A stretch of DNA of 64,000 nt, from NCBI RefSeq assembly GCF_024713945.1, contig NC_134686.1, positions 3,248,001 through 3,312,000 of the forward strand, in the 5' to 3' direction. Shown here in pieces: positions 1 to 14,648 of the stretch; positions within the stretch are counted from its first letter, which is position 1, and every line of letters begins with the position of its first letter. The translations under genes were made by a program, and so were the position numbers. Under the pieces are notes generated by a model. That model worked only from the letters and a program-made list of their open reading frames with translations, searched no databases and was not told the origin of the DNA. This stretch comes from Dermatophagoides farinae. Lineage: Eukaryota; Arthropoda; Arachnida; Sarcoptiformes; Pyroglyphidae.

Positions 1-1208
1 TCTTAACGACATTTCACCTATGACCAGGTATTTTCTTTTTGCTTTCTTTCTCTTTGAACAATTAAAAATTTGACCTCTAAAATAATTATTCAGTAGTTGA
101 AAAATTGTTTGTGATCAAAATGACGTCATCAATCGATTATAATTGGATTAACTTTTCTTTCTTCATATGAAAAAATTCTCTGTGATAAGTGGATCAAATT
201 ATAATAATGGAAAATATTTACTCTCTCGAGACTTGAATACAGTGTGCAGAAAAAAAAACGAAAAATAGTCTCAAGTGGAACTTGACCACCGTATTGTTTC
301 GAAAAACTTGGTCGGATTATATATTTCTAAATTTTGAATTTTTTCCAACCATGAAATAAATTCCTTCCTTCCAAATGTGTGCAATATACCCATTTTTCAA
401 TTTTCCATTCAACCTGAAATTCATATTGAATCAGTGAAATCATTTGGGTTCAATTATTATATACTTATTTAAGAAGGAAGAAAGTTTGTAATAAAGACGA
501 AAAAAAGATTAACACCTATTTAATTCATGTTCCGAATGCAGATGCTTCATAATAATCGATTCAAATCCATACTTAATCTCGATCTCGACCTCTTTGGCAT
601 TAACTACTTTCTTATGGCATGTCTCTCATGGTTTGCAACAACAAAAACAACACCACTTCGATTACTTTATTTATTTGAATGAAATAGATTTATTTTTTCA
701 GCCTTGTTGGACTAATCAATTTCAAATAGCTTATATTTCTTTTGGAACGCTTATTGTTTCTTTCAACAAAAGCTTTTCAAGTTTTTTTTTCAAAATATTT
801 GCCAAATATTTACTGTTTTTTCTTTTTTGAAAATTTGAAGATAAAAAGGACGTTTCGGTTGTTGTGTGACCGGCAGAACCTTGATGATTGCAGTTTTTTT
901 TTCTGGCACACCATTATCACAATGTCTGGTTTGCCGGTAAGATTTTCAGCAGTGAAAAATTGTAATTGTTCAATCAACCATTGCTGTTGGTTGAATTTTT
1001 GTCCATTGTGTCATACAAGTCTATAATCTCAGCATTATGGACTCTAGAATAGTTTACGGGTCGTGGGTCTTGGTGTTGGTGTGGTTCACACATGAAAGAA
1101 ATCCATTCAAAACACAGATTGTCTTTCGTCGATTAATTTCATTGTATGCATAAGATTTCTTTCTCTTTCTGTTGTTTGTTGATGATCTCGAATTTCTAAT
1201 GGATTCTT

Positions 1209-1261
1209 AATGGATCATATCTTAATTGAGTGTTGTTGGTGGTGCTAAGATATGATCCATT
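1209..1261. repeat. Perfect 16-bp inverted repeat (hairpin)
   Basis: The left arm at 1209-1224 is exactly complementary to the right arm at 1246-1261, with a 21-nt spacer. The arms have mixed sequence, not microsatellite sequence, so an accidental origin from simple repeats is unlikely. Pairing does not continue outside the arms. Confidence 0.85.
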
Positions 1262-4200
1262 CTCATCATCACCAATCTATGGGTCATTTCAATTGATTTT
1301 TATTGGAATAAAAATTTTCAAAATGAATTTCCGAAATTATTGGACCGGATTTTCTAAATATACGTTGTACAAAACAGTGAAATTAATGGACCTTTTTCTT
1401 TATTCATGTTATGTCATGCACACGATTTCGGATTGCACGTTGCACGTACCGAAAAACCGTTTGCAATCTGATCTCACCACTTCTCATTTCACAGCCATTT
1501 TAGTCATGAAAATCTGTCCAGATAGAAAATCCTCTGGTCCTCTGGACCTATGGACAATCATCTTTGATACTGGGAAACACCACGTGTGTGTGTATGCGAA
1601 TAGTGAAAGTTTACTCTGGGACCTTGTTTCCCTGATCATGAAATGTCAGCTTTAGCCGACAGCTTATATATTAACGTTTTTGTATTTAATAGAATGACGA
1701 AAAGATTTATGCTTGAAAAGATTTGAGTGTTACAGAGAGAAAGGAAAAAATAAATCTTTGCCTATATAGTAAACTTTTTTTCTTTCCGAATCCAAGGGGT
1801 GGGTGGGTAGCATATACAGCTAGAAAAATTCTGTTTGAAAGTTTTTGTCTGTTCTTTCGTAATGCAACGGAACAGTTTTGATGAAAATCCGAAATATTTT
1901 ATTTGTCGTATACAATGATCAAAAGTTTCATGTTTTTCAATTCTACAATAACAATCTTGAACATTTAAACATGGTGGTCTTTAAATGTTGAATGTTTCCA
2001 CAATGGTCTGTGTCGGGCCAGTTTTTTTTCCTCGTTTACGATGATGATTTAAGCCGATATTAAAACTCTCTGTGTTTGTGTTTTGAATAAACATTTTTTT
2101 TTAATTTTTCAATTATGATTTGTGTGGTACGAATCTGATGTGTCTTTGTTTTCGGTAAAATTTCTTTTTTGCGATAAACGCTACTCTGGAAACGATTGAT
2201 TTGCTTTGTGTTGAATGCCAAATAAACTTGGATCTGCGCATCAAGTTTGTATTCGAATAAGTTATGTTTGTGACTGTTGCTGAATTGTTTATCATTATCA
2301 CGTTTGAATCAAATTATGTTATGTAAATGCTAATGATTATTTGTTCATATGACGATTCTTTCAAATGAATTTTGTAAGAATAATGTGATGATGAAACTGG
2401 AGAAAATATGGGCCATTTATGTCAGAAATGAAATGAAAATTTTTTATTCAAGATTTCATATTATTGATAAGGCACCACGCATTCCACCAAACAAAAGATT
2501 TGTTTATCACTGCTGCTGCTTATGAAATTGTCAACGTAAAGAGAGGACGGATTCATGGTTCATTTAAATTAATTTATGAAAATATGGCTAATATTCAAAT
2601 GAACTTGAATGGCCATTGATGAATGTCACTGATTTAAATATGATGTCTGATATTCATTTCAAAGAGAAAGAGAGAGCGAGAAATGTCCAATGATTGTTTT
2701 AGTATTTGAATTTTTCAACAGGCAATTTTCATAAATCTTTTTTACTTACAAAGTTTCCCAATAATTGTTGGGATTTTCATTAAGGGAAATTCGTATGCAA
2801 ATGGTTTCCAGCTTGGTTGTTTGTATTTTGTTTGGGTTTTAGTGTTTATATTGTCGATGCGATGGTGGTCACTTATTTTCATCATCATCATCATTTGATC
2901 GATTGATTTAGGGGAAATTTCTTTTCTATTGAATACTACAAGTTGTTGAAATTTCCAACAAACATTGTTGGTGGTAGTGTGATGGTGGCTTTTCACTTTA
3001 AAAAAATGTTTAAATGTTTTTTTTTCGTTGGAATTTTTTTTCTGAAAAAAAATTGACCAACAAAAACAAAATGAAATAAAACATGTTATTAGGCCTGAAG
3101 AATGAACACAGTGACCAATCCATACAAGACAACAACATTGTTGGTTTCAATCGGATGTTTATTTTCTTTTTGGCTTGCAAATTAATTTTCGGTCCAGTTT
3201 GGCTCGAATTGAATGCAATGGTATTCAAATCTCATTGCGAATTTTAATGTTTTTCACCATAACTTGGAATAATTGTTTCAAAACACGATTGATTACAGTA
3301 TTTGGCAAAAGATTTTTTTGTTTTTTTGTTTTTTGTTTTTTTAATTACAAGCTTTTTTCAATGGCTAGACTTTCCATGTTCCAATTTCCATGATGATGAT
3401 ATTGTTTACTTGTCCAGAACGAAAGAAACTTTTAATTGATTGTTTTCGATCCGATACTTTCGATGGTCATTTATATATTGTAGTGTGTAGTTTGCAAAAC
3501 ATTTTTCCCTTTGGTTATTGTTTTTTCTTTTATTTTTTGTTGTTTTCATAAAACAAACTCAAAATGAACTCAGTGAATGACAGGATAATTTCATCCGAAA
3601 CTAGGGTTTATATATATATTATTAATTATAAATAGAACAACAACAAGAGATGGATAGACAGGGCCTTGAATCTAGGACAAAAACAAAAAAAAAACAAAAA
3701 ACAAAACTTGGGGTCCATCAAGTTCGGCGCGCAAGCGTGATATTCAACATGTGTGTGTGTGTGTCAGTGTGTAAAACAATCGTTTATTCAAATTCGTTGG
3801 TTCAATCATTCAATCATATTCATCATTCAGTGTTGAAGCGGCTCATTAACTTTTGGCTATTTTTTCATGGAAGAAAATGAAAAACCTGGCCATTGAATTT
3901 AACACAAATCAAATGACTTGATACTTTTTTTTGTTTGGTCAAATAACTTTTTGTTCAATCTTATTATTGACATTGTTAATGAGCAAAAGAAAAAACAACA
4001 AGTCAGAATGAGATTTATGTTTGTCGTCGACGTCGGTTGGTCGGTCGGTCGGTCTTGGATCGATTCAATTCTTTTTCGGCTGATTGAAATCTTTTTCTTG
4101 TTTCCAACCATTCTCATTCGACCACATGGAGAGGTACTAACGACCAAACAAACAACACGAAGACGCTGGTCATGACGATGATGATGACGACAAAAGAAAA

Positions 4201-4961
4201 AAGTTTCAAAGCGAAAAAAAATTAACAAACTCTGTTATTCAGCAAACAAGAACAGCAGGAGTCAAAAGTTAAAACGTCATCGTCGTCGTTGTTGTTGTTG
4301 TTAAATCGATGATGACTCGTAAGAGTACCTTTTTAGGTAGAATGTGTTGATTGTTTCAATGAAAAAAATTGCAAATACCGATCATGATCGATATGTCATC
4401 ATCATCATTTGTTTTAAGAAAATTGTGCCCTTTCGATACTGTCTTTAAATTCATTAATCAAAATATTCGAATCATTTGCCGACAATGACAAAACGATTGG
4501 CATATTCTTTTGCTAACATTTCTTCCAATTCCGATTTGGGACATCATAAACTGAACAAATAATCATCATGAATTGACTAATAATCAACTGATTTCCATAT
4601 GATGATCATAATTAAAATTTAAACAACGACTTTAAAAAACGAATAAATTGTCACAATGATTGCGACATTTTGAATAGTTGAAAATATAAATCCGACTAAT
4701 TTCGTTCGTATTTTCTGTGTATTGAGATTAATATGTCGAACAAAACAAAAAAAAAACGATCATAACCAGAATTGACGAGGACCACATGGCATGTGATTTT
4801 CGCATCATTTTTTTCTAGTTTGCAAAGAATATGATTGCCATTGTAATCAATAATGATCGTATTAACGATTTCGTTTCATTTCAATACAATTTTTAATGGA
4901 AAAAATTTGCTGATGATATCAAATTACCTCGAACTTGGTCTCTGATCTTAGCTTTTACTTT

Positions 4962-4990
4962 TGTGTGTCTGTGTGTGTGTGTGTGTGTGT
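4962..4990. repeat. TG microsatellite
   Basis: Near-perfect (TG)n tract with one interruption (a C replacing a G) near its start. Confidence 0.9.
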
Positions 4991-7275
4991 TCTTCGTTTA
5001 ATGTCCAAATGGCTAGGTATATAAAATCTACGACCACCATGTTTCTGCCTAGTTTTTTATGTTTGTCATTAATAATGTCACTTTTGTTGTTGTTGTTGTT
5101 GTCGTAGTCAAATGTTTTATGTTTATAGCATCGATATATTTTGAAATAGGAAATTGATCTTCTCTGTTGAATTTGTTTTGAACTCTGGACAAATGTCAAT
5201 CATGTTTTTAGAAATGTGGGTCATTTTTATTTTCAATGCCATCAACACACAAATTATGACTTTGAAATGAATATTTGTGAAATTTTTACTAATAACGATA
5301 ATCGATAATTTTGTTCCATGACATTTTTAATCGGAAAATTCCACATGAATGACCAACGATGAATCGATTTATTGGTGATTGAATAATGTTTAGGTCATTT
5401 AAAAAAAAAAACGAAAACAACACTAATGACACAATATGTGCCGATCGTTCAATGAGTGTTCAAGGAACAAAACAAAACAAAAAAAAAACAGGAAATTCTT
5501 TTTACATAAGAAGCTTATCCCCTGATGAATTGTCTTTTTCATTTTGTGTTTCGTAAAATTCATTTCATATATATAGACATAAATAAAATCAAATGCGATT
5601 ATGATTGATCTATTCGATGGGTAATATTTTTGTTTGCAACCCATACGTCCAAAGTCAGTGTATAAGCCAATGTTAATTGCTTTTTTCGTATTTCTTAGTT
5701 TCTTAGTTACTCGTGAAAACAAAAGGAATTAATCTTCTTTTCCATTCCGGTTGAACGAATGAGACAGCGAAAAGGTAATTTCCAATCAATCGAATGTAGA
5801 ATGCCAACAAAGAAGTTCCATTGGGAATGAAAAACAACAACAAAGATTCCGTATGTTATAGGGTAACCGATACTTTTTCAAAGACAGATTATAATTATCT
5901 TGGAATTATTGATCATTTTTTACTTTGTTATTAATTCATAATCATCGTATGTTTCAATGTAGGTGTTTAGGTGGGCGTTACGACATCAAATTTTTTTGCT
6001 AATGAGTTTTCTGCTCTTTGCCAGAAAGACGAATTTTATTTATTTGCAAAAAAATAACAATTTCATCCATCAGCATCAGCATGTGTGTCGGTTTGTCGAA
6101 ATCGAAATTAAAACCAAATTAAATTGAATCAAATTATTCATCATCATCATGTTTTTGTTATGAATTATTGTAGGTAAACATAAACATCAGACATTATTAT
6201 CATTTATGAATACATTGGACTGGACCAATTTTGCCATCCAGTGCAATTCATATAAAAATCCTAATCATAAATTCTATTAATATCTTTTGACTAAAAACGG
6301 CCAAACCAAACAGTCCACATGAATGACCATTTTATAAAAGAGTTGTGAGTGAGAAAGACACAATCCATGTTCCATTGTATTGTGCGTGGTGGTCCAATCT
6401 TTGAATCAGTTTAATGATCTAATAGCAGATGATGGTAGATTGACGTTTTCTGGTTTTCAAAGTAATAATTTTCGATATTGTCCATTGATATTGATTGCTT
6501 GCATGTTATGATGATGATGATATTGTTGTTGTTGGTCATCGACCGGACATTAAGAAAAGAATCTCATTTCTTCAATAATAATGTGGATCATTTTGTTGTT
6601 TGGCTGCCAAAATTATTATATTCAAATTCAATGATGATAGCCATCATCGTCATCATCGTCATCATCATTGATTATATTGACATTCAAGTCAAATTGGTTG
6701 TCGATTTTGAATATCGAAATGATTCCAAAAACTTTTACGGTACTCAATGATGACCAGAAAATGTTGTTGTCATTAAGAATGAAAAAAACTGGACAATCAT
6801 TTCTGCATTCATGCAATAGATAAACGAGTGTAATTATCCGTTATTATTGCGGGACAACAATTGAACTGAATTATTTTCATCCTTTTGAGCCAATTTTTTC
6901 CATGTTCATGAAAATTATCGTTATGAAGAAATGCTGTATCCGTTTGATTGTTAAATGATGTTGTTGTTGTTGTCGTGGAAAACTGTTTTGACCTTTGAAT
7001 TACGTTTGAATTGCATGAATTTTCGTTTCGTTGTTGTTGAATAATGAAAACGAATGAATCATTTACCGTATTTTCATTTCGAGTCAATCATCATAATATC
7101 GTCGTTTAACAACGACAACAACAACATGATCAAAGGTAAAATTTGAACAGATTTTTTTTTCTTCAAAAGTTAATTAGTTCGATTCACGTTTTTCATTGTT
7201 GAATCAAGCGAACAAACATAAACATAAAAAGTGAGATTTTTTATTTCAAGAGCTGATGACAATCATCATAATCAT

Positions 7276-7396
7276 CATGAGATAATAATGATGATCAGAT
7301 TCATCATTGTATCTCGATCATTATTATCTTGTGTGTGTCTGTGTGTGCGTGTGATTCAACCATGTTAAACACACACACACACACAAACACACGCAC
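7276..7396. repeat. Tandem fold-backs incl. inverted TG/CA tracts
   Basis: Two hairpins lie next to each other. The arms at 7280-7292 and 7317-7329 are a perfect 13-bp inverted match that continues outward to about 17 bp with G-T pairs. Directly after it, a TG-rich tract (7331-7353) faces a CA-rich tract (7369-7396) across about 15 nt, so that the two can fold back on each other. Confidence 0.75.
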
Positions 7397-7693
7397 ATTG
7401 AAATTTGCATCATTTAAAAAAGATGTAAATTTCAGGTCAACGAAAAATTTCGATTTTGAATTTTAAATTAAACAAGAAAATAAAAAACCACAAAATAGGC
7501 CCTTGAGGGACCATCGTCTTGAATTCAGTGTTGTTTACATTTCATATAGTCATTTATTTTGCTTCAATTTGAAATTATTATTTCGCTTTAAAAATGAAAT
7601 ATTTTGTTTGCAAACATTGAATAATGAAAAAATCTCTAGATTTGGCCACATAGTCTGTTTGAATGTTTGGTTTATTTTTCGGCGTTATCGTTG

Positions 7694-7724
7694 TCGTTGT
7701 TGTTGTTGTTGTTGTTGTTGTTGT
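7694..7724. repeat. GTT trinucleotide repeat
   Basis: Run of GTT triplets, one of many in the window; perfect over about 30 bases apart from an early CGTT variant. Confidence 0.9.
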
Positions 7725-8394
7725 CTTCTTCAAACAAACACAATTAACAAAAACTTTATGCGAAACCCTCGAATCAAGAACTTTACTGGTTTGACCGTTT
7801 AGTTGTTTTTGTTGGTTGGTTGGTCGATCAATCGATGATTGATTCGAAACCGATTTTCTTTTGTTCTTTTATGTTATTTTATGTAGTGAATATAAAAACA
7901 CATGATTTGTTTTGACATGTACTCGAAGAGATGATGGTGTCCATCATCATCATTATCTTTGTTGACGTTGAGAAAATATTTGACTGATTGATTCGCGCCT
8001 TTTCATCAAATCGAAAAAAAAAATTTTCTGAGATGATTCCAATCGATTTCCATTCCATCATCCTATTTTGATGGCGATGAGTTGTGTGTGTGTGTTATTC
8101 GCGTGGGATATTATAAAAATTTTCTCTTTTCATTCTTTTTCTTCAAACAATTGTTATATTGACCCTCCAAAAATAATTGGAAAACATTGACACACACACA
8201 CACACTGAATATAAAATATTTGAGGTCAAAGTTGAATTTTTTATTTTTTCATCATCACGCAATGCACGCAATAATGAAAAAAAAAATATTTCATCATTTT
8301 CGGTTATTTTTTGTATAATTAACAGGTTTTTGATCATCAAACAATGCCAGATTCGATTGATTTTTTATCGTTTCCATTCCTAATCATCGATATC

Positions 8395-8416
8395 GTGTGT
8401 GTGTGTGTGTGTGTGT
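8395..8416. repeat. TG microsatellite
   Basis: Perfect GT dinucleotide tract of about 22 bases. Confidence 0.9.
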
Positions 8417-10956
8417 TCTATCTGTGATTCGATCCAATCAATACAATATCAGTGTTGATGTTGCATGCAAATGATTATAATAATATCGACAACCTTGACA
8501 ATAACAGCATCTTATTTATCATTTGAACTTGGTATCCGTTTTGTAAGAAATGATTGGATTTTTGTTTTGTTTTGATAAAATTCCATTTAAAAATATGAAA
8601 ATTTTCTTCTATCGAAAGGAAATTATCATTTTCGATTATATTTCTTTCATCATCACTATGATCGCTTGCTGAAATTGAGAAAATCAAAATTCAATTCCAG
8701 TAGCAAGTGTTGATGATGATGATGATGATTATGATGGATCGATAACAAGCGATGGAGTAATCTTTGTGCAATGCTGTTTTTTCTCGTTGTTTGTTCACTA
8801 TGAACAGATTCAATGTTGTGATTGGATGGCATCACCCTTGTCTCTTCTTCTGTGTGTTGGGTGCTCCAAGATCATTTGATCATCATGATAATCATAATCA
8901 AATGAGCCATATGTGTCGAGTTTTCCATCATATGGTTACTGCACACACACACATACGAATTAGTATATAAACCATTTTGGAATATTATATTGAATTCCAT
9001 CAGACCCAATTTGTTGGTGAAACGAACAACAGAAAAAACTCGAAAAATCGACAAACTTTATTCAAATGATAATTTGTCATGGGCGTCATACAGATGATAA
9101 ATTGTTGTTCAATTGTTGACCATCATGGATCGAAAAGAGAGAAAACAAATCTACTACAAACATATCATTCACATAACATGATTTGCTTCTGTTTCAATTT
9201 TTTTTTTTGATTCCGAATTTCACTACTGGACATTTACTTATGTATGGATGAAAACAGTTTTCCTTTGGGGCAAACTGAGAAAAAAAAATAATGGCCAGTC
9301 TTTGTGTGTCATTTTGATTTCATCAGAACCAAAAATGGTCATCCTTGAATCAAAATTGACATTGCAAACATTGAACAAAATTTATAGTTGTGGTGACTGT
9401 CATCGATCATTGATATTTGTTGATCAATTAATGATCAAATATATCATTATGAATGATGAATGGATTGAATAAAATGTGAAAAATTGTCAAAAAGAAGAAT
9501 GAATTTCTCCCATTCATTTGTTTTCACAATGACAAATTGTAAATTGTAAATCATAACAATAATAATGTTTCGGAAATGGGAAATTTTCACAGATTTGACA
9601 CTCGAATTATATTGATTTTGATTGAATTTCGATGAAATTGATTATCGTGAATTAAATGGCGACGACTACATGACAAAAAATCAGGTCGAATTAAAAACAA
9701 AAATAAAATGATCGATAGATATCTCTAGGTAGCAGTGGACAAATCAAGGTTTCATTTCAACCACTGTATAAATTCAAATTCAATTTCCTGCCGAATGTAA
9801 CTTGCTAATCTCGATTTGTTATTTAAATGTTTTCTTGTTGAGAGTTTCTTCATAAGTGTTGAAAGTGTGTGTGTGTGTGTGTTCGCAAATCAATCAATGA
9901 TAATCTCTGTTTTTCTTGATCAAAATCTTAATCTTTTTGCCTGGCTACTGGTATTATCATATCTCTCATCATCATCGTCGTCATCATCATCAGGTGTTGT
10001 CATCATCATAAAATTGATTTTTTTTTTTCATAACTTGCCATAACTTTGAATCATTTTTTCATTTTTTCCCTTATGATTATTATCATTATTATTTATGCTC
10101 AGGATCCTTCAGATCCCTAATCGTCATCATCAGTGGTGTTGATCATTTAGCAGTTTCATTTTATCAAATTATTACCTTTACCTTTACCTTTATATATTTA
10201 TATTATATACATTTCTCTCATCATCTAAATCATTTTTGTTCGTATCGAAATTGATGATCTTGTTTTTTACTTGTTTTTCTTTTTTCATTTCGATTTAGTC
10301 CAAAATTTAATGATGATCGACCAAAATCGAAGCGAAGAAAAAAACTAAATAACCATGATGATGATGATGATGTGATAAGGATCCAGTATTGGAATTGAAC
10401 ATTGAGATTTTTGCTTCTGAATTTTTTTTTCATCTTTTTATTCGATCAAATGATGAATTTCGTATTTCTCCACACTTATAATAACTATATATAATATCCA
10501 CACAAAATCAAGAAACCATAGATTGAACGATGACGAAAACAAATCTCGTTTTCATTTCATCTCTTATGATTAGTTGAATTCCACTTGAAAATTTCTCTAT
10601 ACTTGGATGTGTTACTTCCAGACACGCTACACATATCGATAATGAGAAAACGAGAAAAGAAAAAATACATCATCATCGCCAATCATATATGGTCAATATT
10701 TTTTTTATTTTTTTTTGGCCCCCGAACAAATCTATGATGAACATCCACACCATACATTTACCTTTGACCTTTTTTTCTGTAAGGAAAAGAATACTAGGTT
10801 TCAGATTCGTGATGATGATGATTTCTTTTACTAGGTTTATTTTTTCGATCATTTTCACCAATCTTTATAACCAATGAATGGGCCAACAATTGATCAAATT
10901 CAAGTAGTAGTACGCGTTCATAAAAACTCTATGCATAATAATAACACACATACATA

Positions 10957-10981
10957 CTGACTGACTGACTGACTGACTGAA
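10957..10981. repeat. CTGA tetranucleotide repeat
   Basis: About six tandem copies of CTGA, a unit not seen elsewhere in the window. Confidence 0.85.
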
Positions 10982-13900
10982 GACTGATGATGTGATGACC
11001 TTTGACATTTGGGACGAGCACGAGAAAAAGTAAAAATAAAACTCCCCTTCATCTTATTATTATTTTTTCCAATGGCCACACCTATACCCACACCGCCGTA
11101 TACACTGTTATTAGTATTTTTTGAACTTTCAACTTTCAACTTTTTTTTTGCTGCAACGAATTTATAATTAATAATAATCACAACTTTTTTTCGATTTTTG
11201 ATTCTTTTGCTTTCTCTCTCGGTTCAAGTTTTTTCTGTTGGTGAATTCAGGTTTTTTTGCTCCCCATTTTTTGAATGTAAGGTCGCTGCCGTATTTTTTT
11301 CTCGTTTTCATTATGCCTAAGGCCCATTTTTCATTGATTCTTTCATTGACTGAAAAAAAGATACAGTTGATTGTCGACATTTGTTTGTTTATTTATAATG
11401 ATAAATTCTTCCAAAAAACTTTAATAATAAAAGTGTGAATTGAAAAAATGACATGAAATTTAGACTGAATCAGTATTTATGTGAATCTGGTAGAACAATT
11501 TCTATTGTTCGACCATTTTCCACCCTTGCCGCGCAATCGACATGTTACGGTATCTAGGGTACAACAACCTATTTCAGGATTTTCTTTATTCTTGACCACT
11601 ACCAAAATTACTACTACTTTTAAATTTGCTTCTAGTATCCTAAAAATGATATCCCATAATTCCATGCTACTATTTTGTTCGTCTATGATTGTGGTAGAGG
11701 TATAGCCAGATGTGAAGAAACATACAATTCTCTCTTTCTTGTTCAGTCTCTTCCTTTTCGTTGTGTTTCTGTTATCACAATGAATTGAAGCATTTCATTC
11801 ATGTTTTGGCTTTCATTGGATATTGTTGTTCTTTGTTGAGTTTGTCAATGGATTCATTGGACTTGATTCATCTGATTTTTGTTTTTTATATTTTCCACTA
11901 TAGGCCGCAACCGTCCAATCTGAATGTTTTCACATGTGGTCCGGTTGGGAAATTATTCAAAGTTTTTTTTGTGAGTGAAATTGTTTCCGTGTCTCTGTCT
12001 GTTGGCTGTCATTGAAAAAGTGTTGTGTGATCGTATTTTTTTCACACTTTACATTATTAATTGTGTTGATGATCCATTTTCCATGATTCATGCCATCATC
12101 ATCAACATAAACAACAATCGACAACGACATTTTCAGATGTGAATTTCCTATTCATCTTGTTTTTGTTGTTGTCAAATCGACAATCGATTGCAATCCTTGA
12201 ATATTTTTCTTAGCAACGACAATCAGCCAGCGAAAAAACTTTGATTATTATCAAATACGATATTTATTTTGCCATACATATACAACATCATTATTCATTC
12301 ATCATCATCCAATTGGCAATGCAATAATCGTGTTTGTTTGTTGATTTGTTTTTTTCTCGTTTTCTACCGAATGAAAATAAAAAATTCTTGGACCATCATT
12401 AATCAATCATTGTCCATTCTTCATCTTAACAGCAACAACAACAACAACGGTGTTATTTCTTCTTACATCATTTTTTGGAATATTCTCTCTTTACTTCTTG
12501 GACATAAAAAGTAACACCGTGTGTTTGTGTGTGTGTTTGATATGATATGATGTTGTGATTGCAATTTTTCGTATCATTTTCTTAAATCTACCCAACACAA
12601 CAACCAACATAATCTATATTGGTTTCGACCTTTCCAACCACCACTATTTACCGCGACAAATAATAAAATAGTCGTCGTCATGTATTCATCATCAAATTCG
12701 GTGATCATCAAATGATTTCTTATCCAACCGAGAAAAAAAAATTTGCTTTTTTCCCGTTTCTTGTTGTTGTTGTTGTTGTGTCATTGGAAACATAAAGTTT
12801 GGCGGAAAAAATTATCAAGTTTTCAGTGCTGGTGGTGTTTGTTTTTTATTTTGTTATGTGTATCCAGTGTCAAGATTCATATATGAAATGTGTTTTTTTT
12901 TTGTGTGTGTGTGTGTTGAATTTCTAACGAAATTTGTTCTTTGAATATAAAAAAAACCTTGCCACGCCAGTGAAATAAAGTAAAGGTAAGTTTTTTCATT
13001 TTTTTCCTTGTATTTTTGCAGACAAGATATACACATTTTATTTCATTTTATATTTAAGATATGAGTTGTGTGATCTACCCTCTCCATATCTTTATGATGA
13101 TTATATGGAAATGAAGAAAAAAATCGGAAATGATACATTCCATTATTGATTATATCTAATAATAATTCCAACTGCATAACTTTCGAAGATTATTCACCAT
13201 CATATAAATCAGAAAGATTATCGTTTTATTATGTTTGATTTCAGGGCTTTTTGGAAATGCAGAAAATCCAGTAGCTTTGAAAACAATTGAAATTAGATTT
13301 AGCTCATATTTCCAAGTAGTTTTTTCATTAATCAATTGGGACTATATTCATTTTGACCACCATAACCATGATTATTGCATCATCATTCAATTTCATTCGA
13401 TTTATCAATGTCCATTCGATTTCAACATTATCGATTCGTTTGCAATGTTTTCGACTATTCTAATCTACAATTTCATTATCCATCAAAATTCAGTAGTCAA
13501 GATATGATAGAACAAAATGAAAACATTTGTGTGAATGAAATGTGATTATTATTAGTTATCCAATCAATGAATGATTTTTTCATTTTTCATTATTATTGAA
13601 CTTTGTTCTGTTGATTTGCACACAAATCTATCATTGATTATGACATTGAAGGTCATCTCAATATAGTAACTCTTCATTGTTATCCAATGTGTCTGATTAA
13701 TGTTATTGTTAGATGTTTGTATGATGAAGGATTTCTATTTAATAACGAATTTTTACTTCAAGTTCAACGACTTGAATTAATATTTGGTTCTACGCTGTGA
13801 GAATTTTCTCTCGCGAAATATCTCTCAATTTCCGTTCTGTTTTGGTTGAACAACAAAAACAACCCTGTTTATTGTATAACTACCAATCATCATCATGATC

Positions 13901-14614
13901 ATCATTTATTTTGATTGAAATCTATTTTTCTTGCCAATTACATTTGCATATTACGTGCTATTTTCCATTTTATCTAGAATTCGAAATCATCATTTTCAAT
14001 ATCAATCTCATCTAATTGCCATTTTTTCGTTGAACATGTTTCGATTAATTTTCATTGATCATCATCAAAAAATGATGGAATCTAAACGAAATGTGAATGT
14101 TGATATCACTTGGTCTCATTATGTTTGTGTTTCATTATTCTTATGCATTTTCGTTGAAATTCAATTCATTTCAAATTCCTGTTCATCGTCAGAATAACAT
14201 TATCGTTTTTCACCAACTAAAGGTTCAAGTCACCAGAAATTTTGTTCCATTCTTTCTCTGTCTTTGTCGTCATTGTATCTCTCTATCTCTCCCTTGTTGT
14301 ATGTTTTGTGTGTTCATAACATTTGAATTGGATTGGTTGTGATGTTCAATAGGACGTGATATTCAACCATCGCTATTCGATTCAATTTTCCATTGTTCTC
14401 GAGTGTGTTTGTATGTCTGTTGTGTTATTTTATTCAATTTCTGGTGTTGCTTTGCAGCAAAAAATCTATTACATTCTTCATGATTATGATGATGATGAAG
14501 AGCGCGTTTTTTTTCGTTGTTGTTGTGAAACGATATTGATGATGATGATAAAATCTTCATCATGCACAGTTCATGATGATAATGAATTCGAGCATCCGCT
14601 TTTATTCGACTGAT

Positions 14615-14648
14615 GAAAACATAAGGTCCCTATCGGCCTTATGTTTAG
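14615..14648. repeat. Perfect 10-bp hairpin
   Basis: Arms 14617-14626 and 14637-14646 are exactly complementary. One G-T pair and one C-G pair continue the stem inward, leaving a six-base loop (14629-14634). The arms are not simple-repeat sequence. Confidence 0.8.

Noticed and set aside
1230-1655. 141-codon plus-strand frame
   Set aside because: No ATG start at its beginning, Phe/Leu-rich, no recognisable domain, and it overlaps the right arm of the 1209-1261 hairpin.
10173-10193. Tandem CCTTTA units resembling telomere repeat
   Set aside because: Only three copies, and the unit is not the arthropod TTAGG telomere sequence.
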